Below are positions 35,067 through 42,998 of a DNA stretch of 64,000 nt, in pieces. The notes under the pieces were generated by a model. That model saw only the letters and a list, made by a program, of their open reading frames with translations. It did no database searches and had not been told where the DNA came from. The stretch's first letter is position 1; each line of letters starts with the position of its first letter. Position numbers and translations under genes: made by a program. The stretch is from REEB85 sp018971455 (GTDB taxonomy: Bacteria > Pseudomonadota > Alphaproteobacteria > Acetobacterales > Acetobacteraceae): contig JAGWNT010000001.1 in the NCBI GenBank assembly GCA_028871195.1, forward strand, positions 50,513 through 114,512, written 5' to 3'.

Positions 35067-35972
35067 ATGGTCTCTGCCGTCATCAATGTGGCACCCGAGG
35101 GCAACCTCACGCGCTACCTCCAGGAGATTCGCAAATTCCCGATGCTGACGCCGGAGGAGGAACTCGCCCTCTCGCGTCGCTGGCGCGACCATGAGGACAT
35201 GCCGGCCGCCCATAAGCTGGTCACCTCGCATCTGCGCCTCGTCGCCAAGATCGCCATGGGCTATCGCGGCTACGGCCTGCCGGTCGGCGAGCTGATCAGC
35301 GAGGGCAATGTCGGCATGATGCAGGCCGTCAAGCGCTTCGACCCGGATCGCGGCTTCCGCCTGGCCACCTACGCCATGTGGTGGATCCGCGCCGCCATCC
35401 AAGAATACATCCTGCATAGCTGGTCCCTCGTGAAGATGGGAACCACGGCGGCGCAGAAGAAGCTGTTCTTCAACCTGCGCCGGCTCAAGGGGCAGATGCA
35501 GGCGATCGATGACGGCGATCTGCGGCCCGAGCAGGTGGCCAAGATCGCCCATGCCCTGGCGGTGCCGGAGCAGGACGTCGTCAACATGAACCGCCGCCTC
35601 TCGGCGCCCGATCACAGCCTCAACGCTCCGGTGCGCGCCGACAGCGAGGGCGAGTGGCAGGACTGGCTGGTCGATGAAGGCGACAGCCAGGAGACGGCGC
35701 TTGCCGAGCGCGAGGAGCTTTCGGGCCGCAAGACGCTGCTGGCCGGCGCGTTGAAATCGCTCAACGAGCGCGAACGCCATATCCTCATCGAGCGTCGCCT
35801 GAAGGACAACCCGACCACGCTCGAGGATCTGTCGCAGCAATACGGCATCTCGCGCGAGCGGGTGCGTCAGATCGAGGTGCGCGCCTTCGAGAAGCTGCAG
35901 AAGGCGATGCACAGCCAGGTCGCCGAGCAGCGGCGCGCGGCCCGCATCGCCGGGGCGAACGCCACCGCCTGA
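35067..35972 (+). CDS. rpoH: RNA polymerase sigma-32 factor (heat-shock sigma)
   Basis: Directs RNA polymerase to heat-shock promoters. The 301-residue product has sigma-70 region 2 (HKLVTSHLRLVAKIAMGYRG, ISEGNVGMMQAVKRFDPDRG and ATYAMWWIRAAIQEYIL), the RpoH box QKKLFFNLRR just after region 2, and region 4 with LEDLSQQYGISRERVRQIE. A strong AAAGGAG precedes the ATG, a clear promoter lies 215 bases upstream and a terminator follows at 36008-36044. Placement after a RluD gene is common in alphaproteobacteria. Confidence 0.97.
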   Translation: MVSAVINVAPEGNLTRYLQEIRKFPMLTPEEELALSRRWRDHEDMPAAHKLVTSHLRLVAKIAMGYRGYGLPVGELISEGNVGMMQAVKRFDPDRGFRLATYAMWWIRAAIQEYILHSWSLVKMGTTAAQKKLFFNLRRLKGQMQAIDDGDLRPEQVAKIAHALAVPEQDVVNMNRRLSAPDHSLNAPVRADSEGEWQDWLVDEGDSQETALAEREELSGRKTLLAGALKSLNERERHILIERRLKDNPTTLEDLSQQYGISRERVRQIEVRAFEKLQKAMHSQVAEQRRAARIAGANATA

Positions 35973-36007
35973 CCCGCTCCTCCCGGCCGCGGCCGGCCCA
36001 CGCCGTC

Positions 36008-36044
36008 ATCAGCCAGACCGCCCGCCGGTCTGGCTGATTTTTTT
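36008..36044 (+). terminator. Rho-independent terminator of rpoH
   Basis: Perfect 13-base stem (ATCAGCCAGACCG with CGGTCTGGCTGAT), loop CCCGC, then seven T. It stands 36 bases after the rpoH stop. Confidence 0.95.
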
Positions 36045-36090
36045 CCCGAGCGCCGATGGGCCGTGGCGAGGCCCGCGCGGGGGTGTCGCC

Positions 36091-36582
36091 TCAGGGATGA
36101 TCCGTCGGCGCAGCGGGCGGAATGTCCCAGCGCTCCTCGCAGCCGCGCCGCACGGCCGCCAGCCGCGCCATGCGCGAGGCCGCCACCGCATTCAGCGCCA
36201 GCGCGATGCCGACCGGCAGCAGCTCCACCGCCAGCCAGGCGAAAGCCTGCGCCATCCAGCATTGCGCCAGCACCTGGCTGTCCGAAGCCAGGCCGAGTGC
36301 GACCGACAGGCTCGGCCCGAGCCGCCAGAGCGCGCGCAGCGGGTGCGCCGCGCTGGCGAGGCCGAGCAGCATGACGGCGCGCGCCGCGGGCTTGCCCGTG
36401 GCGCGGTCCAGCAGCAGGGCCGCGAAGCCGGGCGCCAGCAGCAGCGCCAGCAGCACGGCACTCGGCGTCGCCAGCGTGACCAGCGCGCCGCAGCATAGCC
36501 CGATCAGCAGCATCGCGCCGCGCCGCGGCCGCGCCGCCTCGCCGCTGCCGGGTCGGATGCCGGCCGCCTGGGCGCGCGCCAT
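36091..36582 (-). CDS. Small membrane protein coupled to the pseudokinase gene
   Basis: 163-residue inner-membrane protein, unrecognised. It has about four hydrophobic segments (GAMLLIGLCCGALVTLA; SAVLLALLLAPGFAALLL; VMLLGLASAAHPL; FAWLAVELLPVGIALAL) and a short basic C-terminus, RMARLAAVRRGCEERWDIPP. It starts in an ATGA overlap (36582) with the stop of the large pseudokinase gene upstream, so the two are probably made together and may work as a pair at the membrane. No charge pattern or motif points to transport. The plus strand here has competing frames with no protein character. Confidence 0.7.
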   Translation of the reverse strand: MARAQAAGIRPGSGEAARPRRGAMLLIGLCCGALVTLATPSAVLLALLLAPGFAALLLDRATGKPAARAVMLLGLASAAHPLRALWRLGPSLSVALGLASDSQVLAQCWMAQAFAWLAVELLPVGIALALNAVAASRMARLAAVRRGCEERWDIPPAAPTDHP

Positions 36583-38618
36583 CAGCCGAGCGCTGCGGCG
36601 ATCGCCGCCACGCTGAGCGCGATGGCCCCGAAGCCGGCAACCGCCTCCTGACCGAGCCGCCGCGCGCGCGCCGCGCGCCATCCCTCCTGCGCCCGCAGGG
36701 CGGCCAGCTGGCTGTCGATTTCGTGCACCATGATCAGCGCCTCCTGATAGGCCCGGGTGTCCTCGGCCTGCCCCACCGGGTCGTCCAGCAGGGCCAGCAT
36801 CGCGTCGAGCTGGCCGAGCGCGGCCAGGTCCTGCACCTCGCGCGTCACCGCCTCGCGCCGCTCGCGGCTGCGCCACAATGCGAAGGCCGGGCTCGCCTGC
36901 GCCGCCAGCCAGCCGGCCAGGCCCGGCAGCGGCACCGCCCCGGCGCGCAGCTGCAATCCGGCGAGCAGGCGCAGCGGCGTCAGCGCGCTGCGTTCGGGCT
37001 GGGCAGGGTCGTTCAGCGCCAGCACGTCGGCCTCGATGCGCGGATCGCAGCGCGCGGCGAGGAAGGCGGCGATGTCGCGGTCGATCGGGGCGCCGGTCCG
37101 CGCCTCGGGGCGGGATGCCGCCGCCTCCAGCGCCGCCGGCAGATCGGCCGGGCGCATCACCAGCGCCGGCCCGAGCAGCGGCGAGCGGCAGGCCAGGAGC
37201 GGGTTGATGGCGTAGGCCAGGCGCGGCAGGCCGCCGCCCCAGCCGCGCACCCGCAGCAGCGCGCGCTGGTTGTGGGCGTCGGCGCGCGCCAGCGCCGCGT
37301 CGCAGCGATCCGCCCGCGCCTGCGCCCAGCCCGCCTGCGCCTCCAGGCTGACGGCCTGCTGCAGGGCCTGGCACACCGGCTCGCCCTGCTTGTCGGCGAG
37401 CGCCGCGGCCAGCGCCGGGCCGAGCCCGTCCGGCCAGAACGCGATGCCGCGCCAGCAGAGCGGCGCCAGCGGGTCGAGCACGGCGACGGCGCGCATCACC
37501 GCCAGATCCGGCTCCGCCCCCGGCGCGCCGCCATGGAGGTCGCCCGCGCCCGGCTCGGCGAGGCGGGCGGCCAGCGCCACGTCGCCGAGGCTGCGCCGCA
37601 GCCAGCGATCGACCATACCGAGGCGCAACAGGCGCGCCGCCACCTCCGGTTCGCTGGCCAGGGCGTGGGCGAGCGTGCGGGCCGTCCACACCAGATGGGG
37701 GCCGACCTGCAAGGGCTGGCCGGCCCGGCGCGGCGGCCGGGCGGCGACGCGCCGCGCGCCCGCCGCCCCCGGATCGGCCAGCATCGCCGGCGCGGGCCGA
37801 TGCTCGGGGTCTTCGGCCAGCATGCCGCGCAGCAGGTCGGTCAGCACCATCGGCAGCCGTGCCTCGCCCAGCAGCGCGGCGAGGCTGCCCCGCTCCAGCT
37901 TGCGCCGCACGATCTCGTCGGGCGCGAGCTCGGCCAGCGGCTCATGGCCGAGCGCCAGCACCAGCAGCGTGACCCCCAGCGCATAGACGTCATCGGCGAT
38001 GCTGCCGTCGCCGCGCCCGCCCGGCAGGCACATCGCGACATAGGGCGGCTCGTAGATCGCGGGCTGTCGGCTCGCCGGGGGGGCGGCCCAGGCGCTGCCG
38101 AGCACGACCGCGCCATGCGCCTCCCCGTCGCCGCCGGCCGCCGGGCCGGGGCGGAAGAGGTTCTCCGGCCGGATCGCGCGGTGCGTCACCCGCCTTGCCT
38201 CGAGCTGTTCGAGCACCCGCGCCGCCGGCCGGAGCACCCGCTCGAGCAGCGCGGCCTCGCCCCACGGCGCCGCGCGGCTGCCGCCGGCGCGCAGCGGCGG
38301 CCCGGGCGGCGCCTCGCAAATGACGAACCAGCTCTGCTGGCCGGCGGCATCGCGTGCCGGGCCATGGGCCAGCGGGCCGAGCAGCCCCGGCACCGGGCCG
38401 GCGAGGAGCTGGTTGATCGCGTGCAGCCGCGCCGGCGCCGCGCCGCGCACCGGCACGGCCATCAGCCGGCGGGCGGGATCGCGCCGGTCGGTGGCGCGGC
38501 AGGCCACGAGATCGCTCCCGCCGCCGGCGCCCGGCAGCGGCGTGGTCGCATCGACGATGTAATAATTTCCGATCGGCCGGTCGGCGCCGGCGGGCAGGAG
38601 TGGGGCCGGCGAAGCCAT
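36582..38618 (-). CDS. Large protein with degenerate protein-kinase domain (pseudokinase)
   Basis: 678-residue protein whose first ~280 residues keep the outline of a Ser/Thr kinase fold: a catalytic-loop remnant THRAIRPENLF (HRA-P-N instead of HRD-K-N), DDVYALGVTLLVLALG (the DvwaLG helix F motif) and the end LLRGMLAEDPEHRPAPA. The glycine-rich loop, the VAIK lysine and the DFG motif are missing (LGSAW at the DFG place), so it is unlikely to phosphorylate. The remaining ~400 residues are unrecognised and end in a membrane helix, ARRLGQEAVAGFGAIALSVA. ATG at 38618 (GGGGAT upstream) is preferred over 38657. It is coupled to the downstream small membrane protein gene. Confidence 0.75.
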   Translation of the reverse strand: MASPAPLLPAGADRPIGNYYIVDATTPLPGAGGGSDLVACRATDRRDPARRLMAVPVRGAAPARLHAINQLLAGPVPGLLGPLAHGPARDAAGQQSWFVICEAPPGPPLRAGGSRAAPWGEAALLERVLRPAARVLEQLEARRVTHRAIRPENLFRPGPAAGGDGEAHGAVVLGSAWAAPPASRQPAIYEPPYVAMCLPGGRGDGSIADDVYALGVTLLVLALGHEPLAELAPDEIVRRKLERGSLAALLGEARLPMVLTDLLRGMLAEDPEHRPAPAMLADPGAAGARRVAARPPRRAGQPLQVGPHLVWTARTLAHALASEPEVAARLLRLGMVDRWLRRSLGDVALAARLAEPGAGDLHGGAPGAEPDLAVMRAVAVLDPLAPLCWRGIAFWPDGLGPALAAALADKQGEPVCQALQQAVSLEAQAGWAQARADRCDAALARADAHNQRALLRVRGWGGGLPRLAYAINPLLACRSPLLGPALVMRPADLPAALEAAASRPEARTGAPIDRDIAAFLAARCDPRIEADVLALNDPAQPERSALTPLRLLAGLQLRAGAVPLPGLAGWLAAQASPAFALWRSRERREAVTREVQDLAALGQLDAMLALLDDPVGQAEDTRAYQEALIMVHEIDSQLAALRAQEGWRAARARRLGQEAVAGFGAIALSVAAIAAALG

Positions 38619-38833
38619 TACCGCATCATCCCCATGCCGCTGCTCCTTCTTGCGCATGGCAGGGTAGGGGCCAAAGAGTTACCGAACCGGCAACGCCTGC
38701 GATCCGTCTCGCGGCCGGCATCTTTATTTTAAGGCAAGATCCACATCTTGTGCGATTCGTCGGGAGCGCCTATCCAGAGAACGTTGCGCTTTGTACGAAC
38801 CGCTCTCTCGAGACCGCGCCCGGAGCCGCCGCC

Positions 38834-39670
38834 GTGGAGTATTCGCCGCACCACAGCCCGTCCGCCGCTGCTCCGCCACCGATCCGGCGCAGCGGGCTGA
38901 CCACGACGGCGCTGCGCCAGGCGCTCACGGATTCGCGTATCGAGACGCTGTATCAGCCGGTGGTGCGCATGTCGGACCGCCTGCCGGTCGGCATCGAGGC
39001 GCTGGCCCGGCTCGACGATCCCGAGCGCGGGCGCATGGCGCCGGATCGTTTCGTGCCGTCGATGGAACGGGCCGGGCTCGCCTGGCCGCTCACCCAGGCG
39101 GTGCTCGCCCGCGCCTTCGCCGATTGGCGCGGCGACCGGCTGCGCGCACTCGGCCTGACGCTCGCGGTCAACATCCCGCTCGACGTGCTGCTGCTGCCGT
39201 CGAGCCTCGCCGAGCTCGACGCGGCGCGCAGGGCGGCGCGGATTCCGGCCAGCCGCCTGCTGCTGGAGCTGACCGAGAGCCGCCCGATCGAGCGCGTCGA
39301 GGAACTGGCGGGCGCCGTGCGCCGCCTGCGCCGGGCCGGGTACGGCCTCGCCATCGACGATGTCGGCCCCGATGTGCGCGACCACTCGGCCCTGCTCGCC
39401 CTGCCGTTCACCGCCCTCAAGCTCGACCGCGACGTGGTGCGCCGCGCCGGGCGCGAGCAGGTGGCGCGCGCCTTCGTCATGTCGGCCATCACCGCGGCGC
39501 GCCAGGCCGGATTCACCATCATTGCCGAGGGCGTCGCCGATGCGGCGAGCTGGCAGCGCATGCGCCGCCTCGGGGTGGAGCAGGCGCAGGGCTTCCTGGT
39601 GGCGCGGCCGATGCCCGCCGCCGCCATCGCCGGCTGGATCGAGCGCTGGAGCGCGCGCGACACCGGCTAG
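38834..39670 (+). CDS. EAL-domain protein, probable cyclic-di-GMP phosphodiesterase
   Basis: 278-residue protein made almost only of an EAL domain. The residues needed for catalysis are present: Glu in GIEALAR (EAL motif), Asn in VNIP, Glu in LELTES, the Asp pair in IDDVG, Lys in LKLDRD, Glu in AEGVA and Gln in QGF. It lacks sensor or GGDEF domains and has no membrane helix, so it is probably a cytoplasmic hydrolase of c-di-GMP. The start is uncertain: GTG at 38834 with GGAG eight bases upstream is my choice; the frame is open back to 38600, but that part overlaps the divergent pseudokinase gene. Confidence 0.8.
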   Translation: MEYSPHHSPSAAAPPPIRRSGLTTTALRQALTDSRIETLYQPVVRMSDRLPVGIEALARLDDPERGRMAPDRFVPSMERAGLAWPLTQAVLARAFADWRGDRLRALGLTLAVNIPLDVLLLPSSLAELDAARRAARIPASRLLLELTESRPIERVEELAGAVRRLRRAGYGLAIDDVGPDVRDHSALLALPFTALKLDRDVVRRAGREQVARAFVMSAITAARQAGFTIIAEGVADAASWQRMRRLGVEQAQGFLVARPMPAAAIAGWIERWSARDTG

Positions 39671-39710
39671 CCTGCGCGCCGGATCGATACCTTGACGCAG
39701 AGTCATCCGG

Positions 39711-39728
39711 CCTGATGCAGGCATCAGG
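39711..39728. terminator. Hairpin between convergent EAL and transglycosylase genes
   Basis: CCTGATG, loop CAGG, CATCAGG between two converging genes. It has no T-run, so it is a weak, possibly two-way terminator. Confidence 0.35.
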
Positions 39729-39740
39729 TCGGCGGTGGCG

Positions 39741-40631
39741 CTAGCGCCGGATTTGCGAGGCCAGCGCCACCGGGGCGGCGCGATAGGCGGCCAGGCCGCG
39801 GCCCACCGCGCCCGGCGCGGCCGGGATGATGCGGGCATTCCGCGCGCCGTTGGACAGCATGTAGCCGCCGCCATAGGCGCCCGCGGTCAGCGGGGCCGGC
39901 GCCTTGATGGCGCCCGGTTGCGGCCAGGCCGGGCCGCGCGCATTCCACACATTGGTGCTCCACACATTGCCCGTCCACACATTGCCGCCGCCGCCGGCCT
40001 GCCGCTCCTGCGGCCAGACCGCGGCCACCTTGCGCTGGTAATCGGCCCCCAGCGCCGGGGTGGCGGAGTGATAATCGGCCGTCGCCTGCGGCCAGCTGCC
40101 GGTCTGCGCGTAAAGCTGGTTGAGGAAGCGCGCGGCATAGCGGGCATTGGCCAGCGGATCGAAGGCCTGCTCCAGCGTGCCGAACGCGTTCGGGTGGTGC
40201 ATCAGGTTGACCTGCATGCAGCCGACATCGATCGAGCGCACGCCGCGCGCCTGCAAGGCCCGCACCGCGGCGATCGCCTCGCTTTCGCTGGCGTAGTAAT
40301 GCCCCTCGCCCTCGGCGTTGATGGTCCATGGCCAGGGCTGCACGCCGCCGCGCCCGTCCGGCCGGCCGCTCTCGACATGGGCGATCGCCGCCATCAGCTG
40401 CGGCGGAATGCCGGACCCGCGCTCCACGGTGGCGATCGCCGCGCGGCACAGCCCGCTCGGGTCGCCGAAGCCGGGGCCGGCGGCCAGTCCGGGGATCAGC
40501 AGCCGCGGCGCCGGCGGCAGGTGCGGCTGGCGCATCGGCTCGGCGCGGGCCGCCCGGCCGGCCGGCCCGAACGCCGCGAGGCCGAGGCCGAGCAGCAGCA
40601 GGCACAGGCGAAGGGCGGGGCGGCGGCGCAT
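39741..40631 (-). CDS. Lytic transglycosylase with N-terminal signal and Asn-Val-Trp repeat
   Basis: Predicted peptidoglycan lytic transglycosylase, 296 residues, exported by an N-terminal signal (RRRPALRLCLLLLGLGLAA). The SLT-like core has IAHVESGRPD with the catalytic-type Glu, then GCMQVNLMHHP and NARYAARFLNQLYAQTGSW. Proteins with this core are often secretion- or pilus-associated transglycosylases. An odd stretch near the C-terminus repeats the tripeptide NVW three times within about 15 residues (NVWTGNVWSTNVW), after a Gly-rich linker. ATG at 40631 is the start that gives a signal peptide. Its stop is 70 bases from the convergent EAL gene. Confidence 0.82.
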   Translation of the reverse strand: MRRRPALRLCLLLLGLGLAAFGPAGRAARAEPMRQPHLPPAPRLLIPGLAAGPGFGDPSGLCRAAIATVERGSGIPPQLMAAIAHVESGRPDGRGGVQPWPWTINAEGEGHYYASESEAIAAVRALQARGVRSIDVGCMQVNLMHHPNAFGTLEQAFDPLANARYAARFLNQLYAQTGSWPQATADYHSATPALGADYQRKVAAVWPQERQAGGGGNVWTGNVWSTNVWNARGPAWPQPGAIKAPAPLTAGAYGGGYMLSNGARNARIIPAAPGAVGRGLAAYRAAPVALASQIRR

Positions 40632-40783
40632 GGCGCGATCTATAGGCGAAAACGTTAATAGCACGTGAGTCCCGATGCTGAGATCGATCGAGACAACCCC
40701 GTCGCGCCGCAGGGTTTTTTGTTGCGGCACGGTATAGCCTTTGGATTAAAACGGAAAAATTATGGTGCGACGCAAAAAATCGC

Positions 40784-40812
40784 TTGCACTCAAACGATCG
40801 GGCGCCTAGATT
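40784..40812 (+). promoter_or_regulatory. Promoter of a candidate small RNA
   Basis: TTGCAC (40784-40789), 17-base spacer, TAGATT (40807-40812), in an AT-rich island of otherwise GC-rich DNA. It points toward the terminator at 40874-40903, with no reading frame between. Confidence 0.6.
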
Positions 40813-40818
40813 GTGCTT

Positions 40819-40903
40819 CGCAGCAAGGCAGTCCGCTGTCTTCTGCTTTCTTGGACGTTTCCTCCCTAAACTTGGCGGTGCCGCAAGGCACCGCCATTTT
40901 TTT
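40819..40903 (+). ncRNA. Candidate intergenic small RNA of about 85 nucleotides
   Basis: Placed between a promoter (40784-40812) and a strong terminator, with no coding frame of its own. The 5' part holds a pyrimidine-rich run TTTCCTCCCTAAAC (about 40858-40871) that could be single-stranded. CCTCCC is the reverse complement of the GGGAGG ribosome-binding sequence, as in CUCC-type regulatory RNAs. It does not look like 6S RNA, tmRNA, RNase P or a known riboswitch. Family unknown; existence inferred from signals only. Confidence 0.5.
40873..40903 (+). terminator. Rho-independent terminator of the candidate small RNA
   Basis: TGGCGGTGCC, tetraloop GCAA, GGCACCGCCA, followed by seven T. It is one of the two best terminators in the window. 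Confidence 0.9.
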
Positions 40904-41077
40904 CGCGCCAGTCCCGCGCCCGGCGCAGGGCCCGCCTTGCCGCCGCCCGCGGCACCGCCCGGGCCTCCATGGTGTCTAGGTCCTGCGGACTCTTTGGGTT
41001 CCGGCGCGGTGTGAAGATGTAATTCAAGGCTGTCTCTTGGTGGGGAGACGGACCACCGACAGAAGAGGTGCGTCCTG
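40904..41077 (+). other. Leader region upstream of the short ORF/SGNH hydrolase pair
   Basis: No gene is seen here. A possible promoter is TTGGGT (40994-40999), 18 bases, TGTAAT (41018-41023). Two competing hairpins follow: GTCTC/GAGAC (41032-41049) and GGTGG/CCACC (41039-41057), sharing bases, so only one can form at a time. AGAAGAGG just before 41078 could be a ribosome site. A regulated leader is possible. Confidence 0.35.
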
Positions 41078-41242
41078 ATGTCGACCGGAAGGGCGCCACC
41101 GATGCCGCAACAGGCGGCCCTTCGCGGGGCAGAGGATTTCGGATCGGTGGAGATGCTGTCGATCTTGCCGGGCATGGTCAACGATGGTTATCGTTTAACC
41201 AATCTGGCCGGATGGGCCGGGCATATGGGAAATGTCGGATGA
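41078..41242 (+). CDS. Short ORF translationally coupled to the SGNH hydrolase
   Basis: 54-residue open frame starting ATG at 41078 after AGAAGAGG. It ends in a TGA that overlaps the start of the next gene (ATGA at 41239-41242). The product (MSTGRAPPMPQQ at its start, ending GWAGHMGNVG) has no recognisable domain, signal peptide or membrane helix. The overlap is the main sign that it is translated; it may be a leader peptide that sets expression of the hydrolase or a small protein of its own. Confidence 0.4.
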   Translation: MSTGRAPPMPQQAALRGAEDFGSVEMLSILPGMVNDGYRLTNLAGWAGHMGNVG

Positions 41243-41919
41243 AACGACTTGCCGGCTGGGCGAATGCACACCTGGCGCATCGGTTGCTTCGCATCGTGCT
41301 TGCTCTAATCGGGCTGACGCTGACGGCGACAGCGGGGCAGGCGCAAATCCGGATCGTCGCAGTTGGCGACAGCAGCTTCAAGGGCGGTCCTTCGATGCGG
41401 GATTTGAACGACACCTATCCAGCGCGGCTCGAGGTTGCGTTGCGGGCCAAGGGCTACAACGTCACGGTCGCCAATCAGGGCATCAATGGCGAGCGGGCCT
41501 GGCAGACGGTCGAACGCCTGAATGTTGCGGTACCGAACGGCACGCGGATCGCCCTCGTCGCGGTGGGTATCAATGATATGGTCTATGAGCATGCGAATCG
41601 GGCCATGGCATTCGCGCGCTTGAAGGACATCGTCGCCAGGCTGCGCACGCGCGGGATCGAGGTGATGGTTTTCAATCTGGGCGCTGCCGGCGGCGCGGTA
41701 TCGCGCGAGCAAGTGGCGGCGGAGACCGAGGCACTTCAGGCCCTGGGCGCGATCGCCGTCCCGCCGATGCAGGCGGGCCTGGTCAACAGGAAGGAACTGC
41801 ATGTCGAGACCGCATGGAAGCCGCACACGACGCAGTGGCATCTGAACCGGGAAGGAAACGATATCGTGGTTCAGCGTACTCTGCCGGTGATTGAGAAATT
41901 GATCGCGCGCGCCCAATAG
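41239..41919 (+). CDS. SGNH/GDSL-family hydrolase, secreted
   Basis: 226-residue esterase/acyl hydrolase. An N-terminal signal (LLRIVLALIGLTLTATAGQA) sends it out of the cytoplasm. Block I is VAVGDSSFKGG with the nucleophile Ser after GD, block II Gly/Asn lies in NQGINGE, block III is VGINDM, and the catalytic His is in QWHLNREG near the C-terminus. The fold matches TesA/arylesterase-like enzymes that remove acyl groups from lipids, sugars or peptidoglycan. Its codon use is less GC-rich than that of neighbouring genes, which hints at later acquisition. The ATG at 41239 overlaps the stop of a 54-residue ORF. Confidence 0.8.
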   Translation: MKRLAGWANAHLAHRLLRIVLALIGLTLTATAGQAQIRIVAVGDSSFKGGPSMRDLNDTYPARLEVALRAKGYNVTVANQGINGERAWQTVERLNVAVPNGTRIALVAVGINDMVYEHANRAMAFARLKDIVARLRTRGIEVMVFNLGAAGGAVSREQVAAETEALQALGAIAVPPMQAGLVNRKELHVETAWKPHTTQWHLNREGNDIVVQRTLPVIEKLIARAQ

Positions 41920-41922
41920 CCG

Positions 41923-42816
41923 CTAGAGCCGCGCCAGCTCCAGCGCCGGCAGGGCCGCGGCGATGCCGCCGAGCAGCGCCGACAGCCGCGCCCGGACGGC
42001 GGCAAACCCGGGCAGCTTCTCGATGCGCGCCTCGTCCATGTAGAGGCCACGATTGATCTCGACCTGCAGCACATGCACCCCCTCGCGCGGGCGGCCGTAA
42101 TGGCGCGTGATGTAGCCGCCCGCGTAGGGGTCGTTGCGGCGCACCGAAAATCCCTCGCCGGCCAGCAGCTGCTCGACGAGGCGCACCACGCGCGGGGCGC
42201 AGGCGGTGCCGTGGGCGTCGCCCAGCACGATGTCGGCGCTGGCGCGCGGCGCCATGCTGCCGCCCGGCATGGAGTGGCAATCCACCAGCAGGCAGGCGCC
42301 GAATTGCCGCCGCGTCTCCTCGATCTGCCCGCGCAGGGCGTCGTGGAAGGGCTGCCACAGCGTGGCGATGCGCGTCTCGGCCTCGGCGAAGCGCAGCTTG
42401 TCGCGGTAGATCGTCTCGCCCGAGGCGACGACGCGCGCGATGGTGCCAAGCCCGGCGCCGACCCTGGCGGAGCCGGTGTTCACCCAGGTCGGCAGCGCCT
42501 CCTCGAACATCGCCGGATCGAGTTCCCAGGGCTCGCGGTTGGCGTCGCAATAGGCGCGCGGGAAGGTTGCCGCCAGGAGCGGCGCGCCGACCGACGGGGC
42601 GGCGGCGAACAGCTCATCGACGAAGCTGTCCTCGCTGCGCCGCAGTGCCAGCCGGTCCAGCCGCGCGGCGGCGACGAAGGCGGGCGGGTAGAGCCGGCCG
42701 GAATGGGCGGAGGCCACCACCATGGCGACCCGCGCGCCGGGCGGCGGCGTCAGCAGCACCGGCGGCGGGGCCTCGGCGGCGGGCTGGAGCGCGGTGGCGG
42801 GCAGCGGCAGGTCCAT
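41923..42816 (-). CDS. N-formylglutamate amidohydrolase-like protein
   Basis: 297-residue Zn-amidohydrolase-like protein of the FGase (HutG-II) family, which releases formate from N-formylglutamate in histidine breakdown. Family signs are VASAHSGRLYPP (metal His), DSFVDELF, FPRAYCDANREPWELDP, VDCHSMP (metal and catalytic His) and the Arg/Tyr-rich QVEINRGLYMDE. No hut genes are near, so the substrate may be another formyl- or acyl-amino acid. ATG at 42816 is preferred over 42888, because the upstream part is Arg/Pro-rich and lacks a ribosome site. Its 3' end lies 3 bases from the convergent SGNH hydrolase. Confidence 0.85.
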   Translation of the reverse strand: MDLPLPATALQPAAEAPPPVLLTPPPGARVAMVVASAHSGRLYPPAFVAAARLDRLALRRSEDSFVDELFAAAPSVGAPLLAATFPRAYCDANREPWELDPAMFEEALPTWVNTGSARVGAGLGTIARVVASGETIYRDKLRFAEAETRIATLWQPFHDALRGQIEETRRQFGACLLVDCHSMPGGSMAPRASADIVLGDAHGTACAPRVVRLVEQLLAGEGFSVRRNDPYAGGYITRHYGRPREGVHVLQVEINRGLYMDEARIEKLPGFAAVRARLSALLGGIAAALPALELARL

Positions 42817-42866
42817 CGCCCCATTCAACAAGCTGGGCGGCGTCGCGGCAACGAGAGTTTCGCCCC

Positions 42867-42895
42867 TTGCAGGGCGGCGGCGCGGCACGTAGAAC
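42867..42895 (+). promoter_or_regulatory. Promoter of tRNA-Val
   Basis: TTGCAG (42867-42872), 17-base spacer, TAGAAC (42890-42895), ending 18 bases before the tRNA. Confidence 0.6.
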
Positions 42896-42913
42896 GGCGC
42901 CCGGACGTCGGAT

Positions 42914-42988
42914 GGGCGCGTAGCTCAGCGGTAGAGCATCGCCTTGACATGGCGGGGGTCACAGGTTCAATCCCTGTCGCGCCCACCA
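42914..42988 (+). tRNA. tRNA-Val (anticodon GAC), CCA encoded
   Basis: Complete cloverleaf: acceptor GGGCGCG/CGCGCCC, D arm GCTC-GAGC, anticodon arm with loop TTGACAT (anticodon GAC, reads GUC), T arm ACAGG-TTCAATC-CCTGT and an encoded 3' CCA. There is no integrase or truncated repeat of its 3' end in the window, so it shows no sign of being an attachment site here. Confidence 0.96.
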
Positions 42989-42998
42989 TCCGGCCTCC

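Noticed and set aside
39896..40011. Short CCACACATT repeats as a CRISPR-like array
   Set aside because: The units are few, very close and in frame within a coding region, giving a protein repeat.
40692..40728. Weak hairpins near AACCCC...AGGGTTTTTT and GCCGCA...TGCGGC
   Set aside because: Short stems in a region with no clear gene end on that strand; not enough to call a terminator.
42914..42988. tRNA-Val as an integration site
   Set aside because: No integrase, no repeated tRNA end and no change in gene style just downstream.
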